Source: Thiohalospira sp046546335 (GTDB lineage Bacteria > Pseudomonadota > Gammaproteobacteria > Thiohalospirales > Thiohalospiraceae). Taken from it: a DNA stretch of 15,760 nucleotides. The DNA is taken from assembly GCF_046546335.1 (NCBI RefSeq), contig NZ_JBKGYA010000029.1. One strand, written 5' to 3'. The notes under the pieces are model-generated. The model searched no databases, was not told the DNA's origin, and was given only the letters and a program-made list of their open reading frames with translations. Within the stretch, counting starts at the first letter, position 1. Each line of letters begins with the position of its first letter. Below, piece after piece: positions 1 through 7,089 of the stretch. The translations under genes were made by a program, and so were the position numbers.

Positions 1-66
1 CTCGCCGGTCCCATTCTCCCCGGTCCCGGTCCCGTTCTCGTTATTGTCCTGCTCGTCGTCGGCCAT
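1..66 (-). CDS. fliN: FliN, flagellar switch protein (N-terminal fragment)
   Basis: Only the first 22 codons are in the window; the gene runs off the left edge. The ATG at 66-64 follows an AGGAGG ribosome site (79-84, 12 bases upstream). The visible residues begin MADDEQDNNENGTG and form an acidic, Gly/Thr/Asn-rich low-complexity tail, as is common at the variable N-terminus of FliN. The conserved SpoA domain that packs under FliM in the C ring is outside the window, so the call rests mainly on position: 30 bases after fliM in an otherwise canonical fliEFGHIJKLM order. FliN is the usual next gene. A different short gene cannot be excluded from these residues alone. Confidence 0.8.
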   Translation of the reverse strand, partial: MADDEQDNNENGTGTGENGTGE

Positions 67-96
67 GGCCTTGCTCTGCCTCCTGTCGGGACGCCC

Positions 97-1092
97 CTAG
101 CGCGTGGTTCCGCCCTGGGTCGGCCGTTCCACGAATTCGGAAATCTTGATCGCCCAGCGACCCTCCCGGGTCCCGTACTGCCCGCGCAGGACGGGCACGC
201 CCTCCGCCCGCATGGTCACCTGCTCGGGGAGGTCCACGGGAATGATATCGCCTGGCTGGAGGTTCATCACCTCGCGCAGGGTCAGCTCCGTCTCGGCGAG
301 CTCGACGCTCGCCTCCACATCCATGCCCTCCACCTCCTCGCGCATGGTGGAGAGCCAGCGCTCATCCACCTCCAGCCGCTCGCTCTGGATGCCGGCATCC
401 AGCAGGTCGCGGATGGGCTCGAGCATGGAGTAGGGCATGGTGATGTGGAGGTCGCCGCCACCACCATCCATCTCCACGTGGAAGCTGCAGACCACCACGA
501 TCTCGGTGGGCGAGACGATATTGGCAAACTGCGGGTTCACCTCGGCGTTGAGGAACTCGTACTCCAGGGAGAGCACCGGGGCCCACGCCTCCTGCAGGTC
601 CTTGAAGGCCTGGCGCAGGAGGATCTGGATGATCCGCTGCTCGGTCTGGGTGAACTCGCGCCCCTCGATCTTGGTATGGAAGCGCCCGCCGCCACCGAAG
701 AAGTTGTCCACCACCGAGAAGACCAGCTTGGGGTCCAGCACCATGAGGGCCGTCCCGCGCAGGGGCTTCATGCGGACGATGTTGAGGCTGGTGGGGACGA
801 AGAGGGTGTGGACGTACTCACCGAACTTCATCATGCGGATCCCGCCCACCGAGATCTCGGCGCTGCGGCGGAGCATGTTGAAGAGGCTGATCCGGAACGA
901 ACGGCCGAAGCGCTCGTTGATCATCTCCAGCGTGGGCATGCGCCCACGGACAATCCGATCCTGGCTGGCGAAATCGAAGGAGACCGGACCTTCGGTCCCG
1001 GTATCCGCCTCATCCTCTCCCCCCTCCTCGTCGCCAACACCGTGGAGGAGGGCGTCGATCTCGTCCTGGGAGAGTAGTTCACTGCTGGCCAT
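97..1092 (-). CDS. fliM: FliM, flagellar motor switch protein
   Basis: The 331-residue product has the usual length for FliM, the middle layer of the cytoplasmic C ring that binds phosphorylated CheY and links FliG to FliN. The N-terminal CheY-P binding segment carries EIDALL (residues 11-16), followed by an acidic linker to about residue 35. The middle FliG-binding domain follows, with the conserved FFGGGGRFHTKIEGREFTQT stretch at 131-150. The C-terminal SpoA-like domain has QPGDIIPVDLP at about 279-289. The start ATG lies 8 bases after the fliL stop with only a weak ribosome site, so translation is probably coupled to fliL. The stop is TAG at 97-99 and fliN follows after 30 bases. The identity is clear from the motifs. 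Confidence 0.97.
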   Translation of the reverse strand: MASSELLSQDEIDALLHGVGDEEGGEDEADTGTEGPVSFDFASQDRIVRGRMPTLEMINERFGRSFRISLFNMLRRSAEISVGGIRMMKFGEYVHTLFVPTSLNIVRMKPLRGTALMVLDPKLVFSVVDNFFGGGGRFHTKIEGREFTQTEQRIIQILLRQAFKDLQEAWAPVLSLEYEFLNAEVNPQFANIVSPTEIVVVCSFHVEMDGGGGDLHITMPYSMLEPIRDLLDAGIQSERLEVDERWLSTMREEVEGMDVEASVELAETELTLREVMNLQPGDIIPVDLPEQVTMRAEGVPVLRGQYGTREGRWAIKISEFVERPTQGGTTR

Positions 1093-1100
1093 TCGAGCGC

Positions 1101-1613
1101 CTACTGGATCACGAACTTGGTGAAGTAGACCTCTTCGATGGCGGGCTCGCCGTAACGCTCCTCCAGCACCTTGCGCATATCTTCCAGGATGGCCTTGCGA
1201 AGCGCCTGCTTGCCCTCGGTACTCCGGACCTCCTCGGCATTCTGCGCCCCCAGGATGGTATTGATGCGGTCGCGAATCACGGGCATGTGTTCCTCCACCG
1301 CACCCTCTGCCTTGGAGTCACGGCTCATCACCTGGACGCCCACCTGCATGAACTGGGCATTGCCGCCGCTAACATTGACGGTGAAGGGATCGCCCAGCTC
1401 GATGTAGTGGGTCTCCCGCTCCTCGGCCTTCTTCTCGGTCTCCCCGCCCCCATTGCCACCATCATTCCCGAAGACGCCTGCGAACCAGAGCGCCGCTACC
1501 AGCCCGCCGATAAGGAGGATCTGGGCAGCCACCAGGATGGTGACCAGCTTGCCGGTGGAGAGGCCTCCCCCGCCCCCCTTGCCCACGTCGACGTCGACTT
1601 CCTTCTTGGCCAT
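1101..1613 (-). CDS. fliL: FliL, flagellar basal body-associated membrane protein
   Basis: The 170-residue protein has the FliL layout. A short charged cytoplasmic N-terminus with a Gly run (residues 12-17) is followed by one transmembrane helix (about 22-46, LVTILVAAQILLIGGLVAAL). A Gly/Asn/Glu linker follows, then a periplasmic domain to the end. The periplasmic part shows the family pattern: YIELGDPFTVNV at 70-81, a strand ending VQVMSRD, then a helix with RDRINTIL and a terminal VYFTKFVIQ. FliL sits beside the stator at the basal body and supports torque or stator stability. The ribosome site is weak (GGGAAG). The gene is separated from fliK by 107 bases of structured GC-rich sequence and from fliM by only 8 bases. 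Confidence 0.95.
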   Translation of the reverse strand: MAKKEVDVDVGKGGGGGLSTGKLVTILVAAQILLIGGLVAALWFAGVFGNDGGNGGGETEKKAEERETHYIELGDPFTVNVSGGNAQFMQVGVQVMSRDSKAEGAVEEHMPVIRDRINTILGAQNAEEVRSTEGKQALRKAILEDMRKVLEERYGEPAIEEVYFTKFVIQ

Positions 1614-1662
1614 GTTCGTCTTCCCGTTGGCTGCGGCGTGTGGCGGCCCGGGCCACCGTCAC

Positions 1663-1683
1663 CGGCAGCCGACCTTGCTGCCG
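1663..1683 (-). other. GC-rich hairpin in the fliK-fliL gap
   Basis: The longest gap inside the fli operon (1614-1720) holds a perfect 7-base inverted repeat, CGGCAGC / GCTGCCG, with a 7-base loop. Nearby at 1645-1654 is the 10-base palindrome GGCCCGGGCC. No T run follows on the minus strand, so a standard intrinsic terminator is unlikely. An RNA-stability or attenuation role for fliLMN is possible but only inferred. I saw no convincing sigma-54 box in this gap. Confidence 0.45.
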
Positions 1684-1720
1684 CCATTGTTTCCCAAGGC
1701 GCCGCCGTAGGCAAGCCGCA

Positions 1721-3322
1721 TCAGGCGTAGTAGTCCACACCACCGCGTGCAGCGACCTCATCGGGGGTCACGCTGATCGCAGTACCCTCATCCCCCCCAT
1801 CGGCCCCGGCTTCCCCCGGGGCCTGCTGTTCACCGCCTCCGGGGTGGGAATGCCTCTCCTCGGCGAACTGCTGGTCCTGGTCGGAGACATCCACATCGAC
1901 CAGGTCCATGCCCTGCTGTTCGAAGAGTTCCCGCAACCGCGGCAGGGCCTGCTCCACCGCCTCGCGGGTGGTGGCGTTCTGGACGTTGAAGTTCACGCTG
2001 GCCTGGTCATTCTGCACGGAGACGCGGATGTCCAGCGGACCAAGGTTCTGGGGATGGAGACGGACATTCGCGCTCTGGATCCCGTTGCGGGCCATGAAGA
2101 CCACGCGTTCCCCCAGGGCCTGATCCCAGCCCTGACCGTTCACCGACGCAGCCAGAGGGGAGTTGGCGATGGTCCCCGCCGTGGAGGCACCGGCGAAGCC
2201 GGAGCCGAAACCGCCGGTGGAGGCGCCGAAACCGGAGCCCGAGCCAAAGCCGCCGGTGGACGCACCGAAGCCGCCACCACTACCGGCCTGGGTGCCCAGC
2301 CCCATGGCTGCGACCCGCTGGGCCGCCGTATCCCCGCCGCGACCGGACTCGCTGCCGGCACCGGTCGAAGAGCCGAGCAACGAACCCTGGCGGCCCACCA
2401 GGCTCTCGCCATCCAGCGCCTTGAGGGCGGGGCTGCGCTCGCTACCGGCAACCTCGTTCTGGTTGTTGTTGCCCATGGACTGGAGGCCGGCGCGCAGGAA
2501 GGCCTGGAGACGGCTCTCGCCCCGATTCTCGCCGCCATCGAGCCGGACCTCTGCACCCTGCTGTCCGTTCTGGAACTGACTCGAGCCCTGCGAGCGACCC
2601 TGGAGCGCCGCCTCCAGCCGCTGACGCGTCTCTGCCGGCAGGTCGAGGCCCTCGAGCCGCTGGCGCAGCGCTTCCAGGCTGCCCTTGCCGCCGCTGCCGC
2701 TACCGGCCTCGCCGGCACTGGCCAGCAACGCCGCGGCGGCCCGGCGGATAGCCGCGGGATCGTTGCCGCCCTCGATCCCGCGCAGGGCGGCGCCCATCCC
2801 CTCGTCGGAATCGGCGATCTTCTGGAGCAGCCCCTTCAGGGACTGGTCCCCCTCACCGGACTGGAGGAGATTCGCCAGGGCCTCGGCATCCGACCCCTCA
2901 CCGGACTCGAGAAGCTTCGCCAGGGCCTCGGCATCCCCTCCTTCTCCCGACTGGAGCAGTTTCGCGAGCTGTTCCCCCACGGCCTTGCCATCCCCCAGTT
3001 CCATCTCGCCCAGCATCTCCTCGAGCTTTGCCAGCAGGGCCTCGCCCTCCTCGGCAGAGAGTTCGGTTAGGGCCTTGGCGCTCTCCCCCTCGAGCCCGAA
3101 CAGGGCCTTGAGCAGATCGGGATCGGCGTCGGCAAAGGGGTTACCGTCGTCCGGCAGTTCGGAGCCGTCCACCGGCAACCCCTTGCCGCTCCCCTCCGAC
3201 CCGCGCAGGGCCTGCAGCAGCATCGAGAATCCGTCCCCCCCGCCGTCCGAGCCCCCTTGCGTGGCGGACGGACGGCCCGTTCCCTGGGCAGCGATGGTGT
3301 TCTGCGCCGCGATGGCTGACAT
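1721..3322 (-). CDS. fliK: FliK, flagellar hook-length control protein
   Basis: The 533-residue product is the secreted hook-length ruler and substrate-specificity switch protein. The C-terminal Flg_hook domain (about 400-480) has the diagnostic LHPQNLGPLDIRV at 422-434, followed by a helix with ATTREAVEQALPRLRELFEQQG. The N-terminal two thirds is low-complexity, acidic and rich in Gly, Ser, Leu and Gln, typical of FliK. It contains a 15-residue tandem repeat (about 119-158) and a 13-residue Gly/Phe/Ser repeat (352-376). The start was placed at the ATG at 3322 (MSAIAAQNTI) because it follows a GAGG ribosome site and lies about 28 bases below a near-consensus sigma-54 promoter. The frame stays open upstream to 3853, but that part overlaps fliJ and is a shadow. 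The stop is at 1721. Confidence 0.94.
   Translation of the reverse strand: MSAIAAQNTIAAQGTGRPSATQGGSDGGGDGFSMLLQALRGSEGSGKGLPVDGSELPDDGNPFADADPDLLKALFGLEGESAKALTELSAEEGEALLAKLEEMLGEMELGDGKAVGEQLAKLLQSGEGGDAEALAKLLESGEGSDAEALANLLQSGEGDQSLKGLLQKIADSDEGMGAALRGIEGGNDPAAIRRAAAALLASAGEAGSGSGGKGSLEALRQRLEGLDLPAETRQRLEAALQGRSQGSSQFQNGQQGAEVRLDGGENRGESRLQAFLRAGLQSMGNNNQNEVAGSERSPALKALDGESLVGRQGSLLGSSTGAGSESGRGGDTAAQRVAAMGLGTQAGSGGGFGASTGGFGSGSGFGASTGGFGSGFAGASTAGTIANSPLAASVNGQGWDQALGERVVFMARNGIQSANVRLHPQNLGPLDIRVSVQNDQASVNFNVQNATTREAVEQALPRLRELFEQQGMDLVDVDVSDQDQQFAEERHSHPGGGEQQAPGEAGADGGDEGTAISVTPDEVAARGGVDYYA
2194..2269 (-). repeat. 39-base Gly/Phe/Ser repeat inside fliK
   Basis: Residues 352-376 of FliK contain FGASTGGFGSGSG followed by FGASTGGFGSG, a 13-residue (39-base) direct repeat. 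It continues into a degenerate FAGAST. It lies just before the C-terminal Flg_hook domain and looks like a flexible linker. Confidence 0.75.
2849..2968 (-). repeat. 45-base tandem repeat inside fliK
   Basis: Nearly three in-frame copies of a 45-base unit encode a 15-residue motif: LAKLLQSGEGGDAEA, then LAKLLESGEGSDAEA, then LANLLQSGEG before the match fades. On the plus strand the unit is recognisable by the recurring CGCCAGGGCCTCGGCATC. The first two copies are close to identical at DNA level. The repeat lies in the region of FliK thought to act as an extended ruler, so copy number would change ruler length; that consequence is inference. Confidence 0.85.
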
Positions 3323-3361
3323 GGTTGTTGTTTCCTCGCAGATATGCCCGCGAGAACTGGT

Positions 3362-3376
3362 GCAACGGCTGTGCCA
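3362..3376 (-). promoter_or_regulatory. Sigma-54 promoter of fliK (-24/-12)
   Basis: The minus strand reads TGGCACAGCCGTTGC. This matches 10 of the 11 fixed positions of the sigma-54 consensus TGGCACG-N4-TTGC and keeps the invariant GG-N10-GC spacing. Transcription should start near 3350, giving a leader of about 28 bases with a GAGG ribosome site (3334-3337) before the fliK ATG. The element sits 18 bases after the fliJ stop. FleR or FleQ, both encoded in this window, are the likely activators. A 5-base inverted repeat (GTGCC, TTTCT, GGCAC; 3371-3385) overlaps the -24 box. Confidence 0.85.
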
Positions 3377-3393
3377 GAAAGGCACGAGGGGTG

Positions 3394-3840
3394 TTAACGG
3401 GCTGGCCCGCCCGGCGGGCGGCCGGCGCGCTCGTCGGTCTCCTTCTGCTCCTGGCGCTGCTCGCGCTGGTTCTCCTCCTCGGCGTACCAGGACTGCAGGG
3501 TCTCCACGCGGCGGGTCTCGGTCCGGGCGGCCAGCCACTTCCGGCGCGCCTGCTCCACATCCGCCTCGGCCCGCTCCACCACCTGCTGCTGGCCGGCGAT
3601 GGCCTGATCCACCTGGGTCAGGAACCGGCGGAAGTCGCGCACCTGCTGGGCCCGGAGCCCCTGACGACCGGCGATCCCCAGCGCCTGCCGGTATTCCGCC
3701 TGATAGCCGTGGAGGTTGGTGAGCTGCTGGCGCTGCTGCTCCAGCCTCTGCTGGGCCTCGGCGAGTTCCTTCGCCGCCCGGGACTCGCGGTTGTCCGCCA
3801 GTCGGGCGACCGGCTGGATGCGTTCGCTGCGATCCGCCAT
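3394..3840 (-). CDS. fliJ: FliJ, flagellar export chaperone / ATPase stalk
   Basis: The 148-residue protein has the normal FliJ length and is almost entirely charged coiled coil, rich in Gln, Arg, Glu and Ala (about residues 15-135). FliJ forms the central stalk in the FliI hexamer, links it to FlhA and helps recycle export chaperones. Recognisable features are the N-terminal RSERIQPVARLADNRE segment and a late RRKWLAARTE near residue 100. A Pro/Gly-rich tail ends the protein. It lies 19 bases after fliI, with a G-rich ribosome site (GGGGGTG) about 10 bases before the ATG. Sequence conservation of FliJ is weak, so the call draws on length, coiled-coil content and its place between fliI and fliK. 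Confidence 0.92.
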   Translation of the reverse strand: MADRSERIQPVARLADNRESRAAKELAEAQQRLEQQRQQLTNLHGYQAEYRQALGIAGRQGLRAQQVRDFRRFLTQVDQAIAGQQQVVERAEADVEQARRKWLAARTETRRVETLQSWYAEEENQREQRQEQKETDERAGRPPGGPAR

Positions 3841-3859
3841 GGCCGGCTGTCACCCCCCC

Positions 3860-5227
3860 TTAACCATTCTGGGCCGGCAGGACCTGGTGGAGCGCCTGGA
3901 TGCTCTCCCCCAGCGCCTCCCCGTGGCGCATGTCCTGCTGCAGGAACTGCATCAAACGGGGCTGCCAGTCGATGGCCTGGTCGATGGCCGGATCGGAGCC
4001 CCGGGTATAGGCGCCGATGCTGATGAGATCACGATTCTGCTCGTAGGTGGACCAGATCTGCTTGAAGCGGCGAGCCGACTTCTGATGCTCGGCGCTGGTG
4101 ATGTCCGGCATGACCCGGCTGATGGAGGCCTCGATATCGATGGCCGGGTAGTGGCCGCTCTCGGCCAGACGACGGGAGAGGACCACATGGCCGTCCAGGA
4201 TGGCGCGGGCGGCATCGGCGATGGGGTCCTGCTGGTCATCGCCCTCGGTGAGGACGGTGTAGAAGGCGGTAATGGTGCCGCTACCCGGCGGCCCGTTGCC
4301 GGCCCGCTCCACCAGGGCAGGGAGCTTGGCGAAGACCGAGGGCGGATAGCCCTTGGTCGCCGGCGGCTCTCCCACGGCCAGGGCGATCTCGCGCTGGGCC
4401 TGGGCATAGCGGGTGATGGAATCCATGAGCAGGAGGACATCCCGGCCCTGGTCACGAAAGTACTCGGCGATGGCGTGGGCCTCGGCGGCACCGTGGAGCC
4501 GCATCACCGGCGTGGTATCCGCCGGGGCGGCAACCACCACGGCGCGCTCCAGCCCCTCGTCGCCGAGGATGTTGTCGATGAAGTCCTTGACCTCCCGACC
4601 GCGCTCACCGATGAGCCCCACCACCACCACGTCGGCGCTGGTGAAGCGGGTCATCATCCCCAGCAGCACGCTCTTGCCGACGCCGGAACCGGCGAAGAGC
4701 CCCATGCGCTGGCCCCGGCCCACGGTGAGCATGGAGTTGATGGCGCGGACGCCGGTATCCAGCGGCTCGAGCACCGGGGCGCGCGCCATGGGATTGACCC
4801 CCTTGCTGGTGAGCGGCACCCGGTCGTGGACCTCCAGCCGCCCCCGGCCATCCAGGGGCTGCCCGCCGCCATCCACCACGCGGCCGAGCATGCCCTCGCC
4901 CACCGGCGCCTCCTGGACCCGGCCGGTGGGGACGACCCGGGCGTTGGGGACCACGGCGCCGAGTTCCGTAGTGGGCATGAGATAGAGGCGGTCGCCGTGG
5001 AAGCCAACCACCTCGGCTTCCACCTCCGAACTGTCGGGGTTCTCGATGAGGCAGCGGGCACCGGTGGGGGCCTGGAGGCCCACGGCCTCCAGGGTGATAC
5101 CCACCATGCGGGTGAGGGTCCCGGCCACACGGGGGCGCAGGGGGGCGGACTCCAGACGTTCCTCGGCGCGGGCCAACCGCTGCCGGAGCAGTTCGCGGCG
5201 ATCAGCCGCCGGCGCGTTCGCGGTCAT
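3860..5227 (-). CDS. fliI: FliI, flagellar type III export ATPase
   Basis: The 455-residue protein is the ATPase of the flagellar export gate, related to F1-ATPase beta subunits. It has a helical N-terminus that binds FliH (about 1-30), a beta-barrel domain to about 100, and then the ATPase core. Walker A is AGSGVGKS (179-186), the catalytic glutamate is in GERGREV (E208), and the Walker B aspartate is in LLLMDS (D269). The signature PPATKGYPPSVFAKLP follows at about 288-303. The start was placed at ATG 5227 (MTANAPAADR), overlapping the fliH end by 26 bases. An in-frame start at 5290 would add 21 residues that look like fliH read in the wrong frame. The stop is TAA at 3860-3862. Confidence 0.97.
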   Translation of the reverse strand: MTANAPAADRRELLRQRLARAEERLESAPLRPRVAGTLTRMVGITLEAVGLQAPTGARCLIENPDSSEVEAEVVGFHGDRLYLMPTTELGAVVPNARVVPTGRVQEAPVGEGMLGRVVDGGGQPLDGRGRLEVHDRVPLTSKGVNPMARAPVLEPLDTGVRAINSMLTVGRGQRMGLFAGSGVGKSVLLGMMTRFTSADVVVVGLIGERGREVKDFIDNILGDEGLERAVVVAAPADTTPVMRLHGAAEAHAIAEYFRDQGRDVLLLMDSITRYAQAQREIALAVGEPPATKGYPPSVFAKLPALVERAGNGPPGSGTITAFYTVLTEGDDQQDPIADAARAILDGHVVLSRRLAESGHYPAIDIEASISRVMPDITSAEHQKSARRFKQIWSTYEQNRDLISIGAYTRGSDPAIDQAIDWQPRLMQFLQQDMRHGEALGESIQALHQVLPAQNG

Positions 5228-6020
5228 CGCCTCGCTCCCCGCCCAGCAGGCGCGCCGAGAGCGCCGCCAGGCGCCGTTCCAGCGTGGCATCCACGCGTGT
5301 GTACTCGCTCTCCACGCGACAGCCGCCGCGGGTCAGGCCGGGGTCCTCCACCAGCTCCCACTGGCGCTCGGTGTCGTCCTCCCGGACCCCCAGCGCCTCG
5401 CGCACCAGGGTGGCATCTTCGGGGTGGAGATGCAGTTCATAGGCCTGCGCCTGGGCGGGGAGTTCCGCCAGGGCCTCCCGGACCACGGCCACCACCTCGT
5501 CGGGATGCCGGTGGAGCTCCCGGCGTACGAGCTGCCGGGCCGCCGCGTCCACCACGGCCAGTAGCTGCTCCTCCACGGACTCGTCCAGCTGCTCCAGGGG
5601 GCGGGCGAAGGCGGCGGTGATCGCCTCGAGGCGGGCGGCGGCGTCGGCGTACTGCTGGCGCTCGCTCTCGGCCGCCTCTCGACCCTCGGCCAGCCCGGCC
5701 TCGTAACCGGCGGCATGGCCCTCCTGGTGGCCAGCCTCATTGCCAGCGGCCGTACCGGCCTCCTCACCAGCGGCATACCCTGCCTCGTAGCCGGCCTCGT
5801 AGCCCTGGCTGCGCGCCTCCTCGCGAAGGGCGGCCAGCTCCTCCTCCGTGGGCCAGGGATCGGGCTCCGGCTCCTCTTCGGCCTCGGCGATCGCTTCCGC
5901 CTCCGCCTCTGCGGTCGCCTGTTCCTCCTCCTTCCGGCGGCGGCCCTCCGGGTCGTCCATGTCCGGGGCATACCAGCGCGCCGCGGCCTCCGCCTCGGCG
6001 GCCGGGATCACGCTAGACAT
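5202..6020 (-). CDS. fliH: FliH, flagellar export ATPase regulator
   Basis: The 272-residue protein binds FliI and tethers the export ATPase to the C ring through FliN. The acidic N-terminus (to about 55) is rich in Glu and Ala. Residues 73-113 carry eleven glycines spaced exactly four apart (starting GYEAGYEAGYAAGEEAG), the GxxxG helix repeat known in FliH. The C-terminal domain (about 130-265) shows the FliH/V-ATPase E-subunit pattern, with VVDAAARQLVRREL, YELHLHPEDATLV and GLTRGGCRVESEYTRVDATLERRL. The ATG at 6020 lies inside the end of fliG (8-base overlap), so translation is probably coupled. Its last 26 bases overlap fliI. Confidence 0.96.
   Translation of the reverse strand: MSSVIPAAEAEAAARWYAPDMDDPEGRRRKEEEQATAEAEAEAIAEAEEEPEPDPWPTEEELAALREEARSQGYEAGYEAGYAAGEEAGTAAGNEAGHQEGHAAGYEAGLAEGREAAESERQQYADAAARLEAITAAFARPLEQLDESVEEQLLAVVDAAARQLVRRELHRHPDEVVAVVREALAELPAQAQAYELHLHPEDATLVREALGVREDDTERQWELVEDPGLTRGGCRVESEYTRVDATLERRLAALSARLLGGERGDDRERAGG
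5682..5804 (-). repeat. GxxxG repeat tract in fliH
   Basis: This tract encodes eleven glycines at strict four-residue spacing (FliH residues 73-113), with Ala, Glu, Tyr and His between them. On the DNA it is a run of degenerate 12-base units. It is a protein-level repeat used for helix packing in the FliH dimer. Confidence 0.85.
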
Positions 6021-7071
6021 ACTGATCGCCCTTGCCGCCCAGGGTTATATCGCCGGCCTCGGCCATGCGCCGGGCGATACCGAGGATCTCCTTCTGCGCC
6101 TCCTCCACGTCGGAGAGGCGGACCGGCCCCTTGGCCTCCAGGTCGTCCTTGAGCATCTCGCCGGCGCGCTTGGACATGTTCTTGAAGACCTTGTCCTTGA
6201 CCGCGTCCTCGGAGCCCTTGAGCGCGGTGATGAGCGTGTCCGACGGGACCTCGCGCAGTAGCGCCTGGACCGAACGGTCGTCGATGTCGGCGAGGTTGTC
6301 GAAGACGAACATCAGATCCTGGATGTTCTGGGAGAGTTCGGGGTCGACATCGTTGATGTTGTCCAGGACGCCGGTTTCCACGTTGGAATCGACGAAGTTC
6401 AGGATGTCGGCGGCCTTCTTGACCCCGCCCAGATTGGCCGACTTGAGGTTGGAGGTATTGCCGCCGGCGAACTGGCGCTCGAAGATCTCGTCGAGCTCGT
6501 GCAGGGCGTTGGGCTGGATACCGTCCAGGGTAGCGATACGCAGGGTGACGTCGGTGCGCACCTGCTCCGGGAGCATGGAGAGCACCTCCGCCGACTGGTC
6601 CGCCTCCAGGAAGGAGAGCACGATGGCGATGATCTGCGGATGCTCCACCCGGATCATCTCGGCCACGGCGCGCGACTCCATCCAGCGCAGGGACTCCAGC
6701 CCCTTGGACCCCTTGCCCAGCAGGATGCGGTCGACGAGGCTGTCGGCCTTGTCCTCGCCCAGGGCCTTGGTCAGGACGTTGCGGATGTACTCGTCCGCCT
6801 CCACGCCCAGGGCGGTCTGGCTGTCCACGGTATCGCAGAACTCGGAGAGGACGTCACTGACCTGGTCGCGTGTAACACCGCCCAGCTGGGCCATGGTCTG
6901 CCCCAGCCCCTGGACCTCCTTGGGGCCGAGGTGCTTCATGACCTCCGCGGCGTCCTGCTCACCCAGGGAGAGCAACAGGATGGCGGCCCGCTCCACCCCT
7001 GAAAGAGCCCTTTTCTTGTTGGGGAGTTCGGTCTTGACCTCCTGCTGCTGGTCCGCTGCCGCCTCTGCCAT
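6013..7071 (-). CDS. fliG: FliG, flagellar motor switch protein
   Basis: The 352-residue protein is the rotor part of the motor that meets the stator and joins the MS ring to FliM. The N-terminal domain begins the conserved part with LSGVERAAILLLSLGEQDAA (23-42). The middle domain has the EHPQ motif (143-146) in RVEHPQIIAIVLSFL. The hinge is followed by the MFVF motif (254-257). The C-terminal torque helix, about 280-305, has the expected charged residues (LKGSEDAVKDKVFKNMSKRA). The ATG at 7071 has a strong GGAGGT ribosome site 5-6 bases upstream. The gene follows fliF after 18 bases and overlaps fliH by 8 bases. It is a full-length, ordinary FliG. Confidence 0.98.
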   Translation of the reverse strand: MAEAAADQQQEVKTELPNKKRALSGVERAAILLLSLGEQDAAEVMKHLGPKEVQGLGQTMAQLGGVTRDQVSDVLSEFCDTVDSQTALGVEADEYIRNVLTKALGEDKADSLVDRILLGKGSKGLESLRWMESRAVAEMIRVEHPQIIAIVLSFLEADQSAEVLSMLPEQVRTDVTLRIATLDGIQPNALHELDEIFERQFAGGNTSNLKSANLGGVKKAADILNFVDSNVETGVLDNINDVDPELSQNIQDLMFVFDNLADIDDRSVQALLREVPSDTLITALKGSEDAVKDKVFKNMSKRAGEMLKDDLEAKGPVRLSDVEEAQKEILGIARRMAEAGDITLGGKGDQYV

Positions 7072-7089
7072 GACTCACCTCCGCCAGCG

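Noticed and set aside
1702..1720. Weak sigma-54-like GG-N10-GC pattern before fliL
   Set aside because: Only 6 of 11 consensus positions match, which is expected by chance in sequence this rich in GC.
3323..3853. Upstream extension of the fliK reading frame (would give a 710-residue protein)
   Set aside because: It overlaps fliJ in another frame, its product is Pro/Arg/Gly-rich nonsense, and a sigma-54 promoter plus ribosome site lie just before the ATG at 3322.
5228..5290. Earlier start for fliI
   Set aside because: The 21 extra residues are Trp/Arg-rich, overlap fliH in another frame and do not resemble a FliI N-terminus.
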